DNA of 64,000 nucleotides, from contig NZ_JBBKBA010000003.1 in NCBI RefSeq assembly GCF_038404985.1, positions 62,001 through 126,000 on the forward strand, written 5' to 3'. Positions 1 to 8,965 of this stretch are shown piece after piece. The position numbers were made by a program, and so were the translations under genes. The stretch's first letter is position 1, and every line of letters starts with the position of its first letter. The DNA comes from Ferrovibrio sp. MS7. Lineage in GTDB: Bacteria > Pseudomonadota > Alphaproteobacteria > Ferrovibrionales > Ferrovibrionaceae. The notes under the pieces were generated by a model. It was not told the origin of the DNA. It made no database searches and worked only from the letters and a program-made list of their open reading frames with translations.

Positions 1-63
1 CGTGGCGACGTCAGCAGCATCGGGGGCAGGCGGGGTCATGGGGGTTTTGACGGGCTTTTTCAT
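1..63 (-). CDS. possible N-terminus of a gene running off the left edge
   Basis: An ATG on the minus strand at 63 opens 21 codons with no stop to the window edge. The peptide begins MKKPVKTPMTPPAPDAADVA, lysine- and proline-rich like a cytoplasmic protein N-terminus. A second in-frame ATG lies at 39. The upstream sequence has only weak purine runs. No function can be assigned, and the reading frame could be chance. Confidence 0.3.
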   Translation of the reverse strand, partial: MKKPVKTPMTPPAPDAADVAT

Positions 64-256
64 GGTTTTTATAACGGCTTTATTTCTTTCTCGGGGGCGA
101 CATATTGCGGAGACGGCAGGGGTGGCGCAAGCCGTAGCGGTCGCTGAGGCCCAAGCGGTAGCGGTGGTTTTATGATTGCGCCATACTCCGCACCGATACG
201 ATGCCCCCCGCGCCCCAAGCATGGTCCGGTGCGGGTTTTCTTCAGGAGGAAAATAA
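64..256. promoter_or_regulatory. divergent intergenic region upstream of the aldehyde dehydrogenase
   Basis: This region separates the possible leftward gene from the dehydrogenase. It ends in a strong Shine-Dalgarno (AGGAGGA, about 245-251) ahead of the ATG at 257. It contains a short direct repeat, AAGCCGTAGCGGT near 129 and AAGCGGTAGCGGT near 151. I see no convincing -35/-10 pair. Confidence 0.35.
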
Positions 257-1690
257 ATGTATCCCAACACCCAGCTTCATATTGGCGGTTCCTGGGTCGG
301 CGGTGCCGCCGGCGCAACCATCCCGGTGCTGAACCCGGCCACCGGCGAAACCATCGGCACTGTTGCCAAGGCCGAGAAGGCCGATCTCGACCGGGCGCTG
401 GCCGCCGCCGAGAAGGGCTTCCAGGTATGGAAGAAGGTCGGTGCCTTCGACCGCTACAAGACGCTGCGCAAGGCCGCCGACATCATCCGCAGCCGCGCCG
501 ACGACATCGGCAAGATCATGACCGCCGAGCAGGGCAAGCCGTTCATCGAGGCCAAGGGTGAAACCCTGCTGGCCGGTGACATCATGGACTGGTTCGCCGA
601 AGAAGCCCGCCGCACCTATGGCCGCGTGGTGCCGCCGCGTGCCGAAGGCGTGTACCAGCTTGTGGTGAAGGAGCCGGTCGGTCCGGTCGCCGCCTTCACG
701 CCGTGGAACTTCCCGATCAACCAGGCCGTCCGCAAGGTCTCGGCCGCCGTTGCCGCCGGCTGCTCGATCATCCTCAAGGGCCCGGAAGAGACCCCGGCTT
801 CCTGCGCCGCCCTGGTCCAGGCCTACCTGGATGCCGGCGTGCCGGAAGGCGTGGTGCAGCTCGTCTACGGCGTGCCGTCGGAAATCTCGGAATACCTCAT
901 TCCGCATCCGGTGATCCGCAAGGTCACCTTCACCGGCTCGACCCCGGTGGGCAAGCATCTCTCGATGCTGGCGGGTGCGCATATGAAGCGCATCACCATG
1001 GAACTGGGCGGCCACGCCCCGGCTATCGTGTTTGAAGACGCAGATGTAGATACTGCCGTTAAGGTATTGTCTGCCAACAAGTTCCGCAATGCTGGCCAGG
1101 TCTGCGTCTCGCCGACCCGCTTCCTCGTGCATGAGAAGGTCTACGACCAGTTCGTGGATGGCTTCGTCAAGGTCGCCAAGGGCCTCAAGGTCGGCGACGG
1201 CATGGACAAGGATACCCGCATGGGTCCTCTGGCCAATGACCGCCGCGTGCAGGCGATGGAGATGTTCGTCAGCGATGCCGTGTCGAAGGGCGCCAAGATC
1301 CAGGCCGGCGGCAAGCGCATCGGAAACAAGGGCAACTTCTTCGAGCCGACGGTGATGACCGATGTGCCGCTGGACGCCCGCATCATGAACGAGGAGCCGT
1401 TCGGCCCGCTGGCGCCGATCAGCCCGTTCTCGGATTTCGATGCGGTGGTGAAGGAAGCCAACCGGCTGCCCTATGGCCTGGCGGCTTATGCCTATACCAA
1501 GTCGGCCAAGACGGCGGCGGCGATCGGCTCGGCCTTCGAGAGTGGGATGGTGTCGATCAACCACCACGGCCTGGCTCTGCCCGAAGTGCCGTTCGGCGGC
1601 ATCAAGGATTCGGGCTTCGGCTCGGAAGGCGGCTCGGAAGCCATCGAGGCTTACCTGAACACCAAGTTCATTTCGCAGATCGGCCTCTAA
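257..1690 (+). CDS. NAD(P)-dependent succinate-semialdehyde dehydrogenase family
   Basis: A cytoplasmic aldehyde dehydrogenase of 477 residues, the usual length. It would oxidise a semialdehyde such as succinate semialdehyde to the acid. Visible landmarks are the oxyanion Asn151 in TPWNFP, Lys174 in KGPEETP (cofactor ribose binding), the FTGSTPVG turn near 225-232, the general base Glu249 in MELGG and the nucleophile Cys283 in GQVC. The start is supported by AGGAGGA seven bases upstream. It stands alone, followed by a strong terminator, so it is probably monocistronic. The second cysteine that often follows the catalytic one in GabD-type enzymes is absent here (GQVCVSP). Alpha-ketoglutaric semialdehyde or another short aldehyde is an alternative substrate. 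The family is certain and the substrate is not. Confidence 0.9.
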   Translation: MYPNTQLHIGGSWVGGAAGATIPVLNPATGETIGTVAKAEKADLDRALAAAEKGFQVWKKVGAFDRYKTLRKAADIIRSRADDIGKIMTAEQGKPFIEAKGETLLAGDIMDWFAEEARRTYGRVVPPRAEGVYQLVVKEPVGPVAAFTPWNFPINQAVRKVSAAVAAGCSIILKGPEETPASCAALVQAYLDAGVPEGVVQLVYGVPSEISEYLIPHPVIRKVTFTGSTPVGKHLSMLAGAHMKRITMELGGHAPAIVFEDADVDTAVKVLSANKFRNAGQVCVSPTRFLVHEKVYDQFVDGFVKVAKGLKVGDGMDKDTRMGPLANDRRVQAMEMFVSDAVSKGAKIQAGGKRIGNKGNFFEPTVMTDVPLDARIMNEEPFGPLAPISPFSDFDAVVKEANRLPYGLAAYAYTKSAKTAAAIGSAFESGMVSINHHGLALPEVPFGGIKDSGFGSEGGSEAIEAYLNTKFISQIGL

Positions 1691-1712
1691 GCCGGGTATC
1701 CGCGTCTATCGG

Positions 1713-1742
1713 AAAAGGGGGCCATCAGGCCCCCTTTTTTAT
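1713..1742 (+). terminator. rho-independent terminator of the aldehyde dehydrogenase
   Basis: AAAAGGGGGCC - ATCA - GGCCCCCTTTTTT forms an 11-bp stem with a tetraloop followed by a T run, 23 bases after the stop codon. Confidence 0.9.
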
Positions 1743-1967
1743 TACTCATGGTACGGAATAAAATTTTCATAATCATTCCATCGGTTTATTATATTTTTAT
1801 AGTGATAATGAATTGCAACAAGATTTCCGCCAAGGTACAAGCTCCGCATCCGGAGCAGGGCCCCGCGCTTTCCGGTCGATATTAACCACCCAGCCAGCCA
1901 GTTTCCGGCTTTTCCCACCGGACAGCCAGCCAGGTCAGAACCTCACCGCCATGCCGGAGGCCTGTCC
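1743..1967 (+). promoter_or_regulatory. AT-rich promoter region with Fur-box-like sequence
   Basis: The region before the TonB-dependent receptor is markedly AT-rich (about 1750-1830) in an otherwise GC-rich window. It contains TGATAATGAATTGCA at 1803-1817, whose left half matches the Fur consensus half-site TGATAAT and whose right half matches only partly. CATAATCATT lies at 1768-1777. Regulation by Fur and iron fits the downstream operon but is inferred. Confidence 0.4.
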
Positions 1968-4187
1968 ATGACTGAGCAGAATCCAATCCGTAAAAACTTC
2001 ACCCATTCCGTGGCGCCGCGCATCGAACGCTCGGCGCTTGGATTGATGTCGCTGTCTCGTGCCGCCGTGCTTGGCGCCGCTGCTGCCAGTATCGGCCTGC
2101 CGGCCCTGGCCCAGGAAGCGCCGACCCGGGCGCCGACCGTGTCGGTGGAAGGCGAGGCGGAGAAGCGCCCGCCGAAACAGGAAGACACGCCCGGAGACTA
2201 TAAGGTGGACCGGGCCAGCTCGCCGAAATTCACCGAGCCGCTGACCGACACGCCGAAGACCGTGACGGTGATTCCGCGCGAGGTGATCGAGGAGCAGGGC
2301 ATCACCAGCTTCAAGGATGCGATGCGCACCCAGCCGGGCATCACGCTCGGCACCGGCGAGGGCGGCAATTCCTATGGCGACCGCATCATCATCCGTGGCT
2401 TCGAGGCACGTGGCGACGTGTTCCTGGATGGCCAGCGCGATCCGGGTGCGGGCGTGCGTGAAATCTTCAACACCGAGCGTGTTGAGATCAGCAAGGGGCC
2501 GGGTTCGTCCTATACCGGCCGCGGGTCCACCGGCGGCACGGTGAACATCGTATCGAAGGAGCCGAAGGCACAGGATTTCATTGCCGGCGATGTCAGCTAT
2601 GGCAACGGCAATACCAAGCGCCTGACCGCCGATGTGAATCAGAATATAGACGACATGGCCTTGCGCGTGAATGCCATGTGGCATGAGGGCGAAATAGCGG
2701 GCCGTGGTCCGGTGTATAGCGACCGCTGGGGTTTCGCGCCGTCGCTGACACTCGGCATGAACCGCGAAACCTCGATGACCTTCAGCTATTACCACATCAC
2801 CATCGACCAGTTGCCGGATTACGGCGTGCCGTGGGATGCGCGTAATCGCCAGCCCTTTGGTGGTGGCTTCTACGGTCTGGTGAATCGCGATTTCCAGCAT
2901 GTGGAAGCCGATATTTTCACCGCGCGCATCGATCATGAGATCAACTATGCGATGAAGCTGCGGCACCAGATGCGGATTGGCCTCACCACCAACGATTACA
3001 TTGTGTCGGCGCCCGAAAGTCCGAATTTCACTGCCGGTACGGTGAATGCCTCGGCCAAGACGCGCAACCAGGACAACACGTCCTATGCCAGCCAGACCGA
3101 CCTGACCTGGGATTTCGCTACCGGCGAGTACGACCACACGCTGGTTACCGGCATCGAAGTGAGCCGCGACCGTGCCAAGAATCGCGGTTACGCAGTGACG
3201 CCAACCAACGTGTCGCAGAATATCTATAATCCAAACCCTTATCAGCCCTGGACCGGCTTGGTCATGCCAAGCCCGAACTATACCGATATCGTGGCGGTGA
3301 ATGCTGCTGCCTATGTGTTCGATACGGTCAAGTTGAACAAGCAATGGCAGGTGATGGGCGGTCTGCGCTTCGACGACTACGATGCCAAGATCGACACCAA
3401 CAACAACGCCACGAATAATCTTGGCGTTCATAACCGCTTCTTCTCCTGGCAGGGCGGCGTCGTGTACAAGCCGGCGCCGAATGGCAGCGTCTACCTGTCC
3501 TATGGTACCTCGGCCAATCCATCGGGCGAGAACCTTGATGCCGCGACGGATGCCGCCTATGGCGGCTTCTCGGCCGCCACCACCGGCCTGGATCCGGAGC
3601 GCAGCGTCAGCTACGAACTCGGCACCAAATGGGATCTGTTCGATGGCGGCCTGGCGGTGACCTCGGCATTGTTCCGCACCGACAAGACCAACATGCGTGT
3701 TGCCAATCCTGGCGGCGGCCAGAATGTGCTCGATGGCGAGGCCCGGGTGCAGGGCCTGGAAGTCGAACTGGCCGGCAAGATTACCGACAAGTGGAAGGTG
3801 TTTGGCGGCTATGCCCTGCTGGACCATGAGATCCTCAAGTCGACCGTCCGCACTGATATCGGCAAGCGGCTCGCCAATGTCGCCGATCATCAGCTAAGTC
3901 TTTGGACAACTTATGATCTGACCCCGGACTGGACCTTTGGCCTGGGCGCCTTCTATGTCAGCTCGCGCAAGGGCGGCACGCTGGCCTCCAACGACACCGA
4001 AGCGCCGGAATACTGGCGTTTTGATGCCATGGCGAGCTACAAGGTGAACCAGAACGTGTCCCTGCGACTGAATGTCCAGAACCTGTTCGATGAACTCTAT
4101 TATGATGCGACCTATCGTAGTGCCACGCCGTTCACCCATGTGGCGCCTGGTCGTACCATCTTGCTGACATCGGCTTTCAAGTTCTGA
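1968..4187 (+). CDS. TonB-dependent siderophore receptor
   Basis: Outer-membrane, TonB-gated receptor for ferric siderophores, 739 residues, typical of the Fiu/PiuA/FhuA type. An N-terminal export signal ends near residue 49 (LPALAQ). The plug domain follows (about 80-200) with FKDAMRTQPGITLG, IIIRGFEARGDVFLDG and VEISKGPGSSYTGRGSTGG, and then a 22-strand barrel ending in the expected aromatic terminus (SAFKF). GGAGG at 1956-1960 supports the start. The first 30 residues before the hydrophobic stretch are unusually long for a signal peptide. It leads an operon with piuC, exbB, exbD and tonB, so receptor and energising complex are co-expressed, most likely under iron control. The transported siderophore cannot be read from the sequence. 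Confidence 0.93.
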   Translation: MTEQNPIRKNFTHSVAPRIERSALGLMSLSRAAVLGAAAASIGLPALAQEAPTRAPTVSVEGEAEKRPPKQEDTPGDYKVDRASSPKFTEPLTDTPKTVTVIPREVIEEQGITSFKDAMRTQPGITLGTGEGGNSYGDRIIIRGFEARGDVFLDGQRDPGAGVREIFNTERVEISKGPGSSYTGRGSTGGTVNIVSKEPKAQDFIAGDVSYGNGNTKRLTADVNQNIDDMALRVNAMWHEGEIAGRGPVYSDRWGFAPSLTLGMNRETSMTFSYYHITIDQLPDYGVPWDARNRQPFGGGFYGLVNRDFQHVEADIFTARIDHEINYAMKLRHQMRIGLTTNDYIVSAPESPNFTAGTVNASAKTRNQDNTSYASQTDLTWDFATGEYDHTLVTGIEVSRDRAKNRGYAVTPTNVSQNIYNPNPYQPWTGLVMPSPNYTDIVAVNAAAYVFDTVKLNKQWQVMGGLRFDDYDAKIDTNNNATNNLGVHNRFFSWQGGVVYKPAPNGSVYLSYGTSANPSGENLDAATDAAYGGFSAATTGLDPERSVSYELGTKWDLFDGGLAVTSALFRTDKTNMRVANPGGGQNVLDGEARVQGLEVELAGKITDKWKVFGGYALLDHEILKSTVRTDIGKRLANVADHQLSLWTTYDLTPDWTFGLGAFYVSSRKGGTLASNDTEAPEYWRFDAMASYKVNQNVSLRLNVQNLFDELYYDATYRSATPFTHVAPGRTILLTSAFKF

Positions 4188-4213
4188 GCTGAAGCATAAG
4201 GATCTCGCCCGCG

Positions 4214-4897
4214 ATGATGCTGCATATCCCCGCCGTGCTGACAAAGCAGCAGGTCGCCTATTGCCGGCAGGCAATGGCGCAGGCGGAATGGATTGATGGC
4301 GCCGTCACCGCGGGCGAGCAATCCAGCCAGGTGAAGCGGAACCGGCAATTGCCCGAGGAAAGCCCGCTGGCGGTGGAACTCGGCAACCTGATCCTGGATG
4401 CGCTGGCCGATGCGCCGCTGTTCATTTCAGCGGCCTTGCCGCTGAAAACCTTCCCGCCGCTGTTCAACCGGTATGAAGGCGGCGAGACCTTCGGTTTCCA
4501 TATCGACAATGCGATCCGTGGCGTGCGCGGTACGCCGCATCGGGTGCGCACCGATCTGTCGGCAACGCTGTTCCTGGCCGAGCCTGAAGAATATGACGGC
4601 GGTGAACTGGTGGTCGAGGATACCTATGGCAGCCATGAGGCCAAGTTGCCGGCAGGCGACATGGTGCTTTATCCGGCTTCCAGCCTGCACAAGGTGCGGC
4701 CGGTCACGCGCGGGGCCCGCATCGCTTCTTTTTTCTGGATGCAAAGCATGATCCGGGATGACGGCCAGCGCCAGATGCTGTTCGAACTCGACAGCACCAT
4801 CCAGGAGCTTGGTGCGCGCCACGGCCTGAACGACCCGGCGGTGGTGCGGCTTACCGGCATCTATCATAACCTGTTGCGCCGCTGGGCTGATGCCTGA
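4214..4897 (+). CDS. piuC: Fe(II)/2-oxoglutarate dioxygenase, PKHD-type hydroxylase PiuC/YbiX
   Basis: Cytoplasmic non-haem iron dioxygenase of 227 residues, the normal family length. The 2-His-1-carboxylate iron site is visible as His96 and Asp98 (GFHID) with His159 (SSLHKVRP). Arg169 (GARIASFFW) is the probable 2-oxoglutarate ligand. PiuC/YbiX genes characteristically sit next to TonB-dependent catecholate siderophore receptors, as here, 26 bases after the receptor. The natural substrate is unknown in the family; a role in processing imported siderophore is an inference from linkage. Start ATG at 4214, preceded by TAAGGA at 4197; the adjacent ATG at 4217 is possible. Confidence 0.9.
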   Translation: MMLHIPAVLTKQQVAYCRQAMAQAEWIDGAVTAGEQSSQVKRNRQLPEESPLAVELGNLILDALADAPLFISAALPLKTFPPLFNRYEGGETFGFHIDNAIRGVRGTPHRVRTDLSATLFLAEPEEYDGGELVVEDTYGSHEAKLPAGDMVLYPASSLHKVRPVTRGARIASFFWMQSMIRDDGQRQMLFELDSTIQELGARHGLNDPAVVRLTGIYHNLLRRWADA

Positions 4898-4921
4898 GGC
4901 TGTGAGAATGAGGAAAGTGTA

Positions 4922-5626
4922 ATGACCGAGTTGACGCCGGCTCTGACCGACCATTCCATGTTCGGCCTGTTCTTGCAGGCGGATATCATCGTCAAGGCGG
5001 TGATGTGCCTGCTGCTGCTGGCGTCCATCGCCTGCTGGGCAATCATGATCGACAAGGCGGTGTCGTTGCGCCGCCTGAAGCGCGAGGCGGAGGTTTTCGA
5101 GGCCGCGGTGCAGCAGGGCAATGGTGTGCCGGCGGAAGCGGCCCTCGGCCCGGTGGCACGTGCTGCCTACCAGGCGGCGGTGGCGGAATGGCATGACCGC
5201 GAAGGCGAGGAAAGCCGCAAGGAGCGCCGCGAGCGGATTGAGCGCGCGATGCGTGCAAGCTTCGCCGCCGAACTGCGCCGCATCGAGCCGGGCCTGCCGT
5301 TTCTCGCCACGCTTGGTTCGGCAGCGCCGTTCATTGGCCTGTTCGGCACAGTGTGGGGCATCATGAACAGCTTCACGGCGATTGCGCGCTCGAACGACAC
5401 CTCGCTGGCGGTGGTGGCGCCCGGCATCGCGGAAGCCCTGCTCGCCACCGCGCTCGGCCTTGTCGCGGCGATCCCTGCCGTGGTTGCCTACAACAAGTTC
5501 GCTACCGATTTGGGCCGCGTCGGCCAGCGCTTCAACGCCGGCATTGGCAAGGTCGGCAATGCCCTGGCCCGTGACACCCTGCTGGCACGGGATGGCAAGC
5601 CCCGCGCCACCCGGGCAGCCGAGTAA
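4922..5626 (+). CDS. exbB: ExbB-type proton channel subunit (MotA/TolQ/ExbB family)
   Basis: Inner-membrane component of the ExbB-ExbD motor that uses the proton motive force to energise TonB. 234 residues with three membrane segments (about 17-43, 120-145, 165-190) and a cytoplasmic loop rich in charged residues between the first two. The family core GSAAPFIGLFGTVWGIMNSF and the following IAEALLATALGLVAAIPAVV are intact. It follows piuC by 24 bases with GAGGAAAG as ribosome binding site and is followed by exbD after 5 bases, so the complex is translated together. TolQ is the main alternative, but the TonB-receptor operon argues for ExbB. Confidence 0.9.
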   Translation: MTELTPALTDHSMFGLFLQADIIVKAVMCLLLLASIACWAIMIDKAVSLRRLKREAEVFEAAVQQGNGVPAEAALGPVARAAYQAAVAEWHDREGEESRKERRERIERAMRASFAAELRRIEPGLPFLATLGSAAPFIGLFGTVWGIMNSFTAIARSNDTSLAVVAPGIAEALLATALGLVAAIPAVVAYNKFATDLGRVGQRFNAGIGKVGNALARDTLLARDGKPRATRAAE

Positions 5627-5631
5627 GCGCC

Positions 5632-6096
5632 ATGGCGATGGGCTCCATGGGCGCCGGCCCGGCCGGCGACAGCGAAGACGAACTCGGCGATGGCGGCTAC
5701 CGCCCGCTCGCCGAGATCAATGTGACGCCGCTGGTAGATGTCATGCTGGTGCTGCTGATCGTGTTCATGGTCGCGGCGCCGCTGATGATGGTCGGCGTAC
5801 CGCTGAAACTGCCCAAGACCAGTGCCGAGCGGGTGACGCCGGCGCCGGATCCGCTGGTGCTCTCCGTTGACCGCGATGGCAAGCTGTTCATCCGCAAGGA
5901 GCCGGTGGAAGAGGCGGCGCTGGTGCAGACGCTCAGCGCGCTCCGCGGCGGCGATCCCAACAAGGTGATCTATGTGCGCGGCGACAAGCAGATCGACTAT
6001 GGCCGTATCATGCAGGTGATGGGTTTGGTCGGCGAGGCGGGGTATTCGCGTATTTCACTGGTCGCTGAAGGCCAGGAGAAGAGTGAGGCGCGCTAA
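5632..6096 (+). CDS. exbD: ExbD biopolymer transport protein
   Basis: Single-pass inner-membrane partner of ExbB, 154 residues. The transmembrane helix (about 30-52) contains the essential proton-carrying aspartate, Asp36, in the motif INVTPLVDVMLVLLIVFM. A periplasmic domain follows and ends near DYGRIMQVMGLVGEAGYSRI, typical of ExbD/TolR. The cytoplasmic N-terminus is acidic and glycine-rich. It lies 5 bases after exbB and 2 bases before the tonB-like gene, consistent with tight translational coupling. Confidence 0.9.
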   Translation: MAMGSMGAGPAGDSEDELGDGGYRPLAEINVTPLVDVMLVLLIVFMVAAPLMMVGVPLKLPKTSAERVTPAPDPLVLSVDRDGKLFIRKEPVEEAALVQTLSALRGGDPNKVIYVRGDKQIDYGRIMQVMGLVGEAGYSRISLVAEGQEKSEAR

Positions 6097-6098
6097 GC

Positions 6099-6842
6099 AT
6101 GTCGTGGCGTAGCTGGGGCATTTCCGTGGTGTTGCACGGCGCTGCGCTCGGCGGCTTGCTGGTGGTGCTGGATGGCCCCAGGCCGCTGGATGCCCGTGGC
6201 GAGGAATTGCCCAGCATCGCCATCCAGCTTGCCAGCCTGCCGCCACCGCCGCCTGCACCCGCGCCACCACCACCACCGCCGCCAGTGGTGGAGCAGCCTA
6301 TGCCGGTGATCGAGTCCAAGGCGCCGGAGCCGCTGCCCGAGCCGGAACCGCCGCCACCGCCGCCGAAACCGAAGCTGAGGCCACCGCCGCCGCAAAAGGT
6401 GGAAACCCTGCCGCCGCCCAAGCCGGTGGAAGCACCGCCGCAGCCGGTGCAGCAGGCCATGGTGGCGCCGGCTCCCGTGCCGGCATCGCCGAGCACACAG
6501 ACGGCAGCCGTTGCCGCTCCGCCTGCTGCCGTGGCCACCGGCAATCCCAATGCCGAGCAGGATTATCTGGCGCGGCTATCCATCGCGCTGGAGAAGTACA
6601 AGGATTATCCGCGCCGCGCCGTGCTGCGCAATCTCGAAGGCGTGCCGCAATTGCGCTTCACGCTCGACCGTGAGGGTCGTGTCATTGCCTTCGCGCTGCA
6701 TCGCAGCTCGGGCAGCGAAATCCTGGATGAAGCCGCGCTGGATATGATCAAGCGCGCCAAGACGCTGCCGGCTTTTCCAGAGGAGATCACCCGCGACCGC
6801 TGGGAGATCGTCGTTCCCGTGCGCTTCAGTTTGAAGCGCTAA
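6099..6842 (+). CDS. tonB: TonB-family energy transducer
   Basis: Spans the inner membrane once (residues about 7-25) and reaches through the periplasm by a proline-rich spacer (about 45-135, many PPPPP and EPxP runs) to a C-terminal TonB domain (about 155-247). That domain includes YPRRAVLRNLEG, a LDREGRV strand and EILDEAALDMIKRAKTLPAFP. 247 residues is normal for TonB. As the last gene of the receptor-piuC-exbB-exbD operon it should contact the TonB box of the receptor. Its stop codon lies within a palindrome that recurs 31 bases downstream. Confidence 0.88.
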   Translation: MSWRSWGISVVLHGAALGGLLVVLDGPRPLDARGEELPSIAIQLASLPPPPPAPAPPPPPPPVVEQPMPVIESKAPEPLPEPEPPPPPPKPKLRPPPPQKVETLPPPKPVEAPPQPVQQAMVAPAPVPASPSTQTAAVAAPPAAVATGNPNAEQDYLARLSIALEKYKDYPRRAVLRNLEGVPQLRFTLDREGRVIAFALHRSSGSEILDEAALDMIKRAKTLPAFPEEITRDRWEIVVPVRFSLKR

Positions 6843-6869
6843 AGAAAAGCGTCGCTTCAGTATGAAGCG
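6821..6869. repeat. tandem palindromes at the convergent tonB/chrA ends
   Basis: GCGCTTCA-GTT-TGAAGCGC at 6821-6839 is a perfect 8-bp stem covering the last tonB codons. A near-copy with stem CGCTTCA-GTA-TGAAGCG lies at 6853-6869, immediately beyond the chrA stop. The copies are 31 bases apart. They could act as a bidirectional terminator or transcript 3' end, though neither is followed by a long T run. Confidence 0.5.
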
Positions 6870-8168
6870 CTAGAGCAAATGCTTCACCGCCACGCCGATA
6901 ATCGCCGCCAGGCTTAAGAGCCAGCCAAGGCCGAGATTGAAGCGCAAAGCCGCCACCAGGGCGATGACGCTCATGATCGCGGCGGTGATGTCGAGATGCC
7001 CCCAGTCCAGAATGCCATCCTTGAACACCACATGCAGGCCGAACCAGACCGCCAGATTCAGGATCACGCCGACTACGGCGGCTGTGATCGCGGTAAGGGC
7101 GTGGTTCAGTGCCGCGACATGGCGCAGGCGCTCGACATAAGGCGCGCCGAGAAAGATCCAGAGAAAGCAGGGCACGAAAGTGACCCAGGTGGCGAGCGTG
7201 CCGCCGATCAGCCCGCCGAGCCATTGCGGCTCGATGCCGCTGAGGCGGAAGCTGGCGAGATAACCGACGAAGGTAAGCACCAGGATCAGCGGACCCGGCG
7301 TGGTTTCAGCCAGCCCCAGCCCGTCCACCATTTCCGCCGGGCTGAGCCAGCCGAAGGCCTGCACCGCCTGTTGCCCGACATAGGCCAGCACGGCATAGGC
7401 GCCGCCGAACGTGACCACCGCCATCTCGCTGAAGAACACCGCGATGCGGCTCAGCACATGGCTTTCGCCATAGAGCAGATGCAGGCCCAGTACCGGCAGG
7501 CCCCAGAGCAAGGCGAATACCATCAGGATGATCAAGTTGCGCTGGAGTGTTGGCGGTACGCTCGGCAGCACATCGGCATCCGCCTTGATGCCGCCCGGCA
7601 GGATGCTTTCCGGCTTGCTGCGCCCGATCAGCCAGCCGGCCAGCGCCGCTGCCAGGATGATCAGCGGGAAGGGCAGCTTGATCGCGAAAATGGCGATGAA
7701 GCTCAAGGCAGCGATGCCGAGCAGCAGCCGCGTCTTGATTGCACGCTTCGCCACCCGCACCACGGCTTGCGCGACGATGGCCAGCACCGCGGCCTGCAGG
7801 CCATAGAAGATGCCGCCGATCAGCGGCACTTCGCGCCATAATGCATAGACCGTTGCCAGGCCGAGGATCAGCAGGAAACCCGGCAGGATGAACAGCAGGC
7901 CGGCAACAACGCCGCCCCAGGCGCGATGCAGCAGCCAGCCGATATAGGTGGCTAGCTGCTGGGCTTCCGGTCCCGGCAGGAGCATGCAGAAATTCAGCGC
8001 ATGCAGGAATTGCGGCTCACTAACCCATTTCTTTTCGTCGACCACCACGCGGTGCATCAGGGCAATCTGACCGGCGGGGCCGCCGAAGCTCAGGAACCCG
8101 ATTTTCGCCCAGACGCGAAATGCTTCCCAGAAACTCGGCTTGATATCGCGCATCATACTGTTCCTCAC
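6870..8168 (-). CDS. chrA: chromate transporter ChrA (CHR family)
   Basis: Inner-membrane chromate efflux protein of the long, two-domain type, 432 residues with about ten hydrophobic segments. The duplicated CHR signature is visible in the N-terminal half (IGFLSFGGPAGQIALMH and LLPGPEAQQLATYIGW) and again in the C-terminal half (VTFGGAYAVLAYVGQQAV and GLAETTPGPLILVLTFVGYL). The start overlaps the chrB stop by 4 bases (ATGA), so the two are translationally coupled. It ends back-to-back with tonB. The role, pumping chromate out of the cytoplasm, is established for the family; the activity level here is unknown. Confidence 0.92.
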   Translation of the reverse strand: MRNSMMRDIKPSFWEAFRVWAKIGFLSFGGPAGQIALMHRVVVDEKKWVSEPQFLHALNFCMLLPGPEAQQLATYIGWLLHRAWGGVVAGLLFILPGFLLILGLATVYALWREVPLIGGIFYGLQAAVLAIVAQAVVRVAKRAIKTRLLLGIAALSFIAIFAIKLPFPLIILAAALAGWLIGRSKPESILPGGIKADADVLPSVPPTLQRNLIILMVFALLWGLPVLGLHLLYGESHVLSRIAVFFSEMAVVTFGGAYAVLAYVGQQAVQAFGWLSPAEMVDGLGLAETTPGPLILVLTFVGYLASFRLSGIEPQWLGGLIGGTLATWVTFVPCFLWIFLGAPYVERLRHVAALNHALTAITAAVVGVILNLAVWFGLHVVFKDGILDWGHLDITAAIMSVIALVAALRFNLGLGWLLSLAAIIGVAVKHLL

Positions 8169-8965
8169 GCGCCCGGCTGCCAGGCATGGCGTTCACTGCT
8201 CGCGCTGGCGCACCAAGCATAGAGAGCATCGTATATCGGCATGGCTGCTGCCAACATCTGGTCATCATCCTGCAACATCGCGGAAAGCCCGAGTGATAGC
8301 GCCAGCAGCCCGGCCGATTGCGGCGCCAGGTCCAGGCGGTCGGTATCGGCCCCGCGCACGATCAGCGCCAAGTGGGCGAGGGCGGGATCGCCGCCCAGGC
8401 CATGGCGGGCGATGAAGGCATCGAAGCTGCACAAGTCGCCGGCATGGCTGTAGGCGGTATCCGGTATGTCGAAAGGTTCGGCGCCAAGCCGCTGGCCCTC
8501 TGCGCGCACGCTTTCCGCCGGCACATAGTGGATCACGGCATCGGGGTCAATAAAACGGCGCACCAGCCAGGGACAGGCAATCCGGTCGATCTTTGGCCGT
8601 GTCCGCGTGATCCATTGGCTTGGCCTGGCCGGTGGCTTCTTGCCCAGCGGCAGCCCGGCTTCGCGCCAGGCTTCGATGCCGCCGGCGAGATAGACCGCGT
8701 CGTGGCCGTGATTGCGCAACGCCTGGGCCGCATTCTGGCTCACTTCATGGCCATGCACGCAATAGACCACGATGCGGCTGCCGGCTGGAATGGCGCCATG
8801 CCATTCCGCGAGCTTCTCGGGATCTCGCCGGCAGGCACCGCGGATGACCTCGCCGGCTTCGGCGTAGCGCACCTCGCGGCGCACATCGATCAGAACAGGA
8901 AAACGCCCCAGGGTAATATCCTGGGCCAGTTCGGCGGGGGTTATAGCGGGAAGTGTTGTTTCCAT
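8165..8965 (-). CDS. chrB: ChrB-domain protein with N-terminal rhodanese domain
   Basis: 266 residues. The first ~105 residues form a rhodanese fold: LIDVRREVRYAEAGEVI, active-site cysteine Cys69 in CVHGHEVS, then VYLAGGIEAW. The rest is the ChrB C-terminal domain beginning TRTRPKIDRIACPWLVRRFI (about 121-140). ChrB proteins accompany ChrA and are needed for full chromate resistance; some act as chromate-responsive regulators. Here the usual ChrB N-terminal domain is replaced by rhodanese, suggesting sulfur or thiol chemistry rather than DNA binding. That is inference. AAGAAGG precedes the ATG, and the stop overlaps the chrA start. Confidence 0.85.
   Translation of the reverse strand: METTLPAITPAELAQDITLGRFPVLIDVRREVRYAEAGEVIRGACRRDPEKLAEWHGAIPAGSRIVVYCVHGHEVSQNAAQALRNHGHDAVYLAGGIEAWREAGLPLGKKPPARPSQWITRTRPKIDRIACPWLVRRFIDPDAVIHYVPAESVRAEGQRLGAEPFDIPDTAYSHAGDLCSFDAFIARHGLGGDPALAHLALIVRGADTDRLDLAPQSAGLLALSLGLSAMLQDDDQMLAAAMPIYDALYAWCASASSERHAWQPGA

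Noticed and set aside
1935-3890. 651-codon open frame antisense to the TonB-dependent receptor
   Set aside because: The plus-strand receptor has signal peptide, plug and barrel terminus; the antisense frame has none.
6099-6550. Proline-repeat region as a tandem-repeat element
   Set aside because: It is the normal proline-rich periplasmic spacer of TonB.
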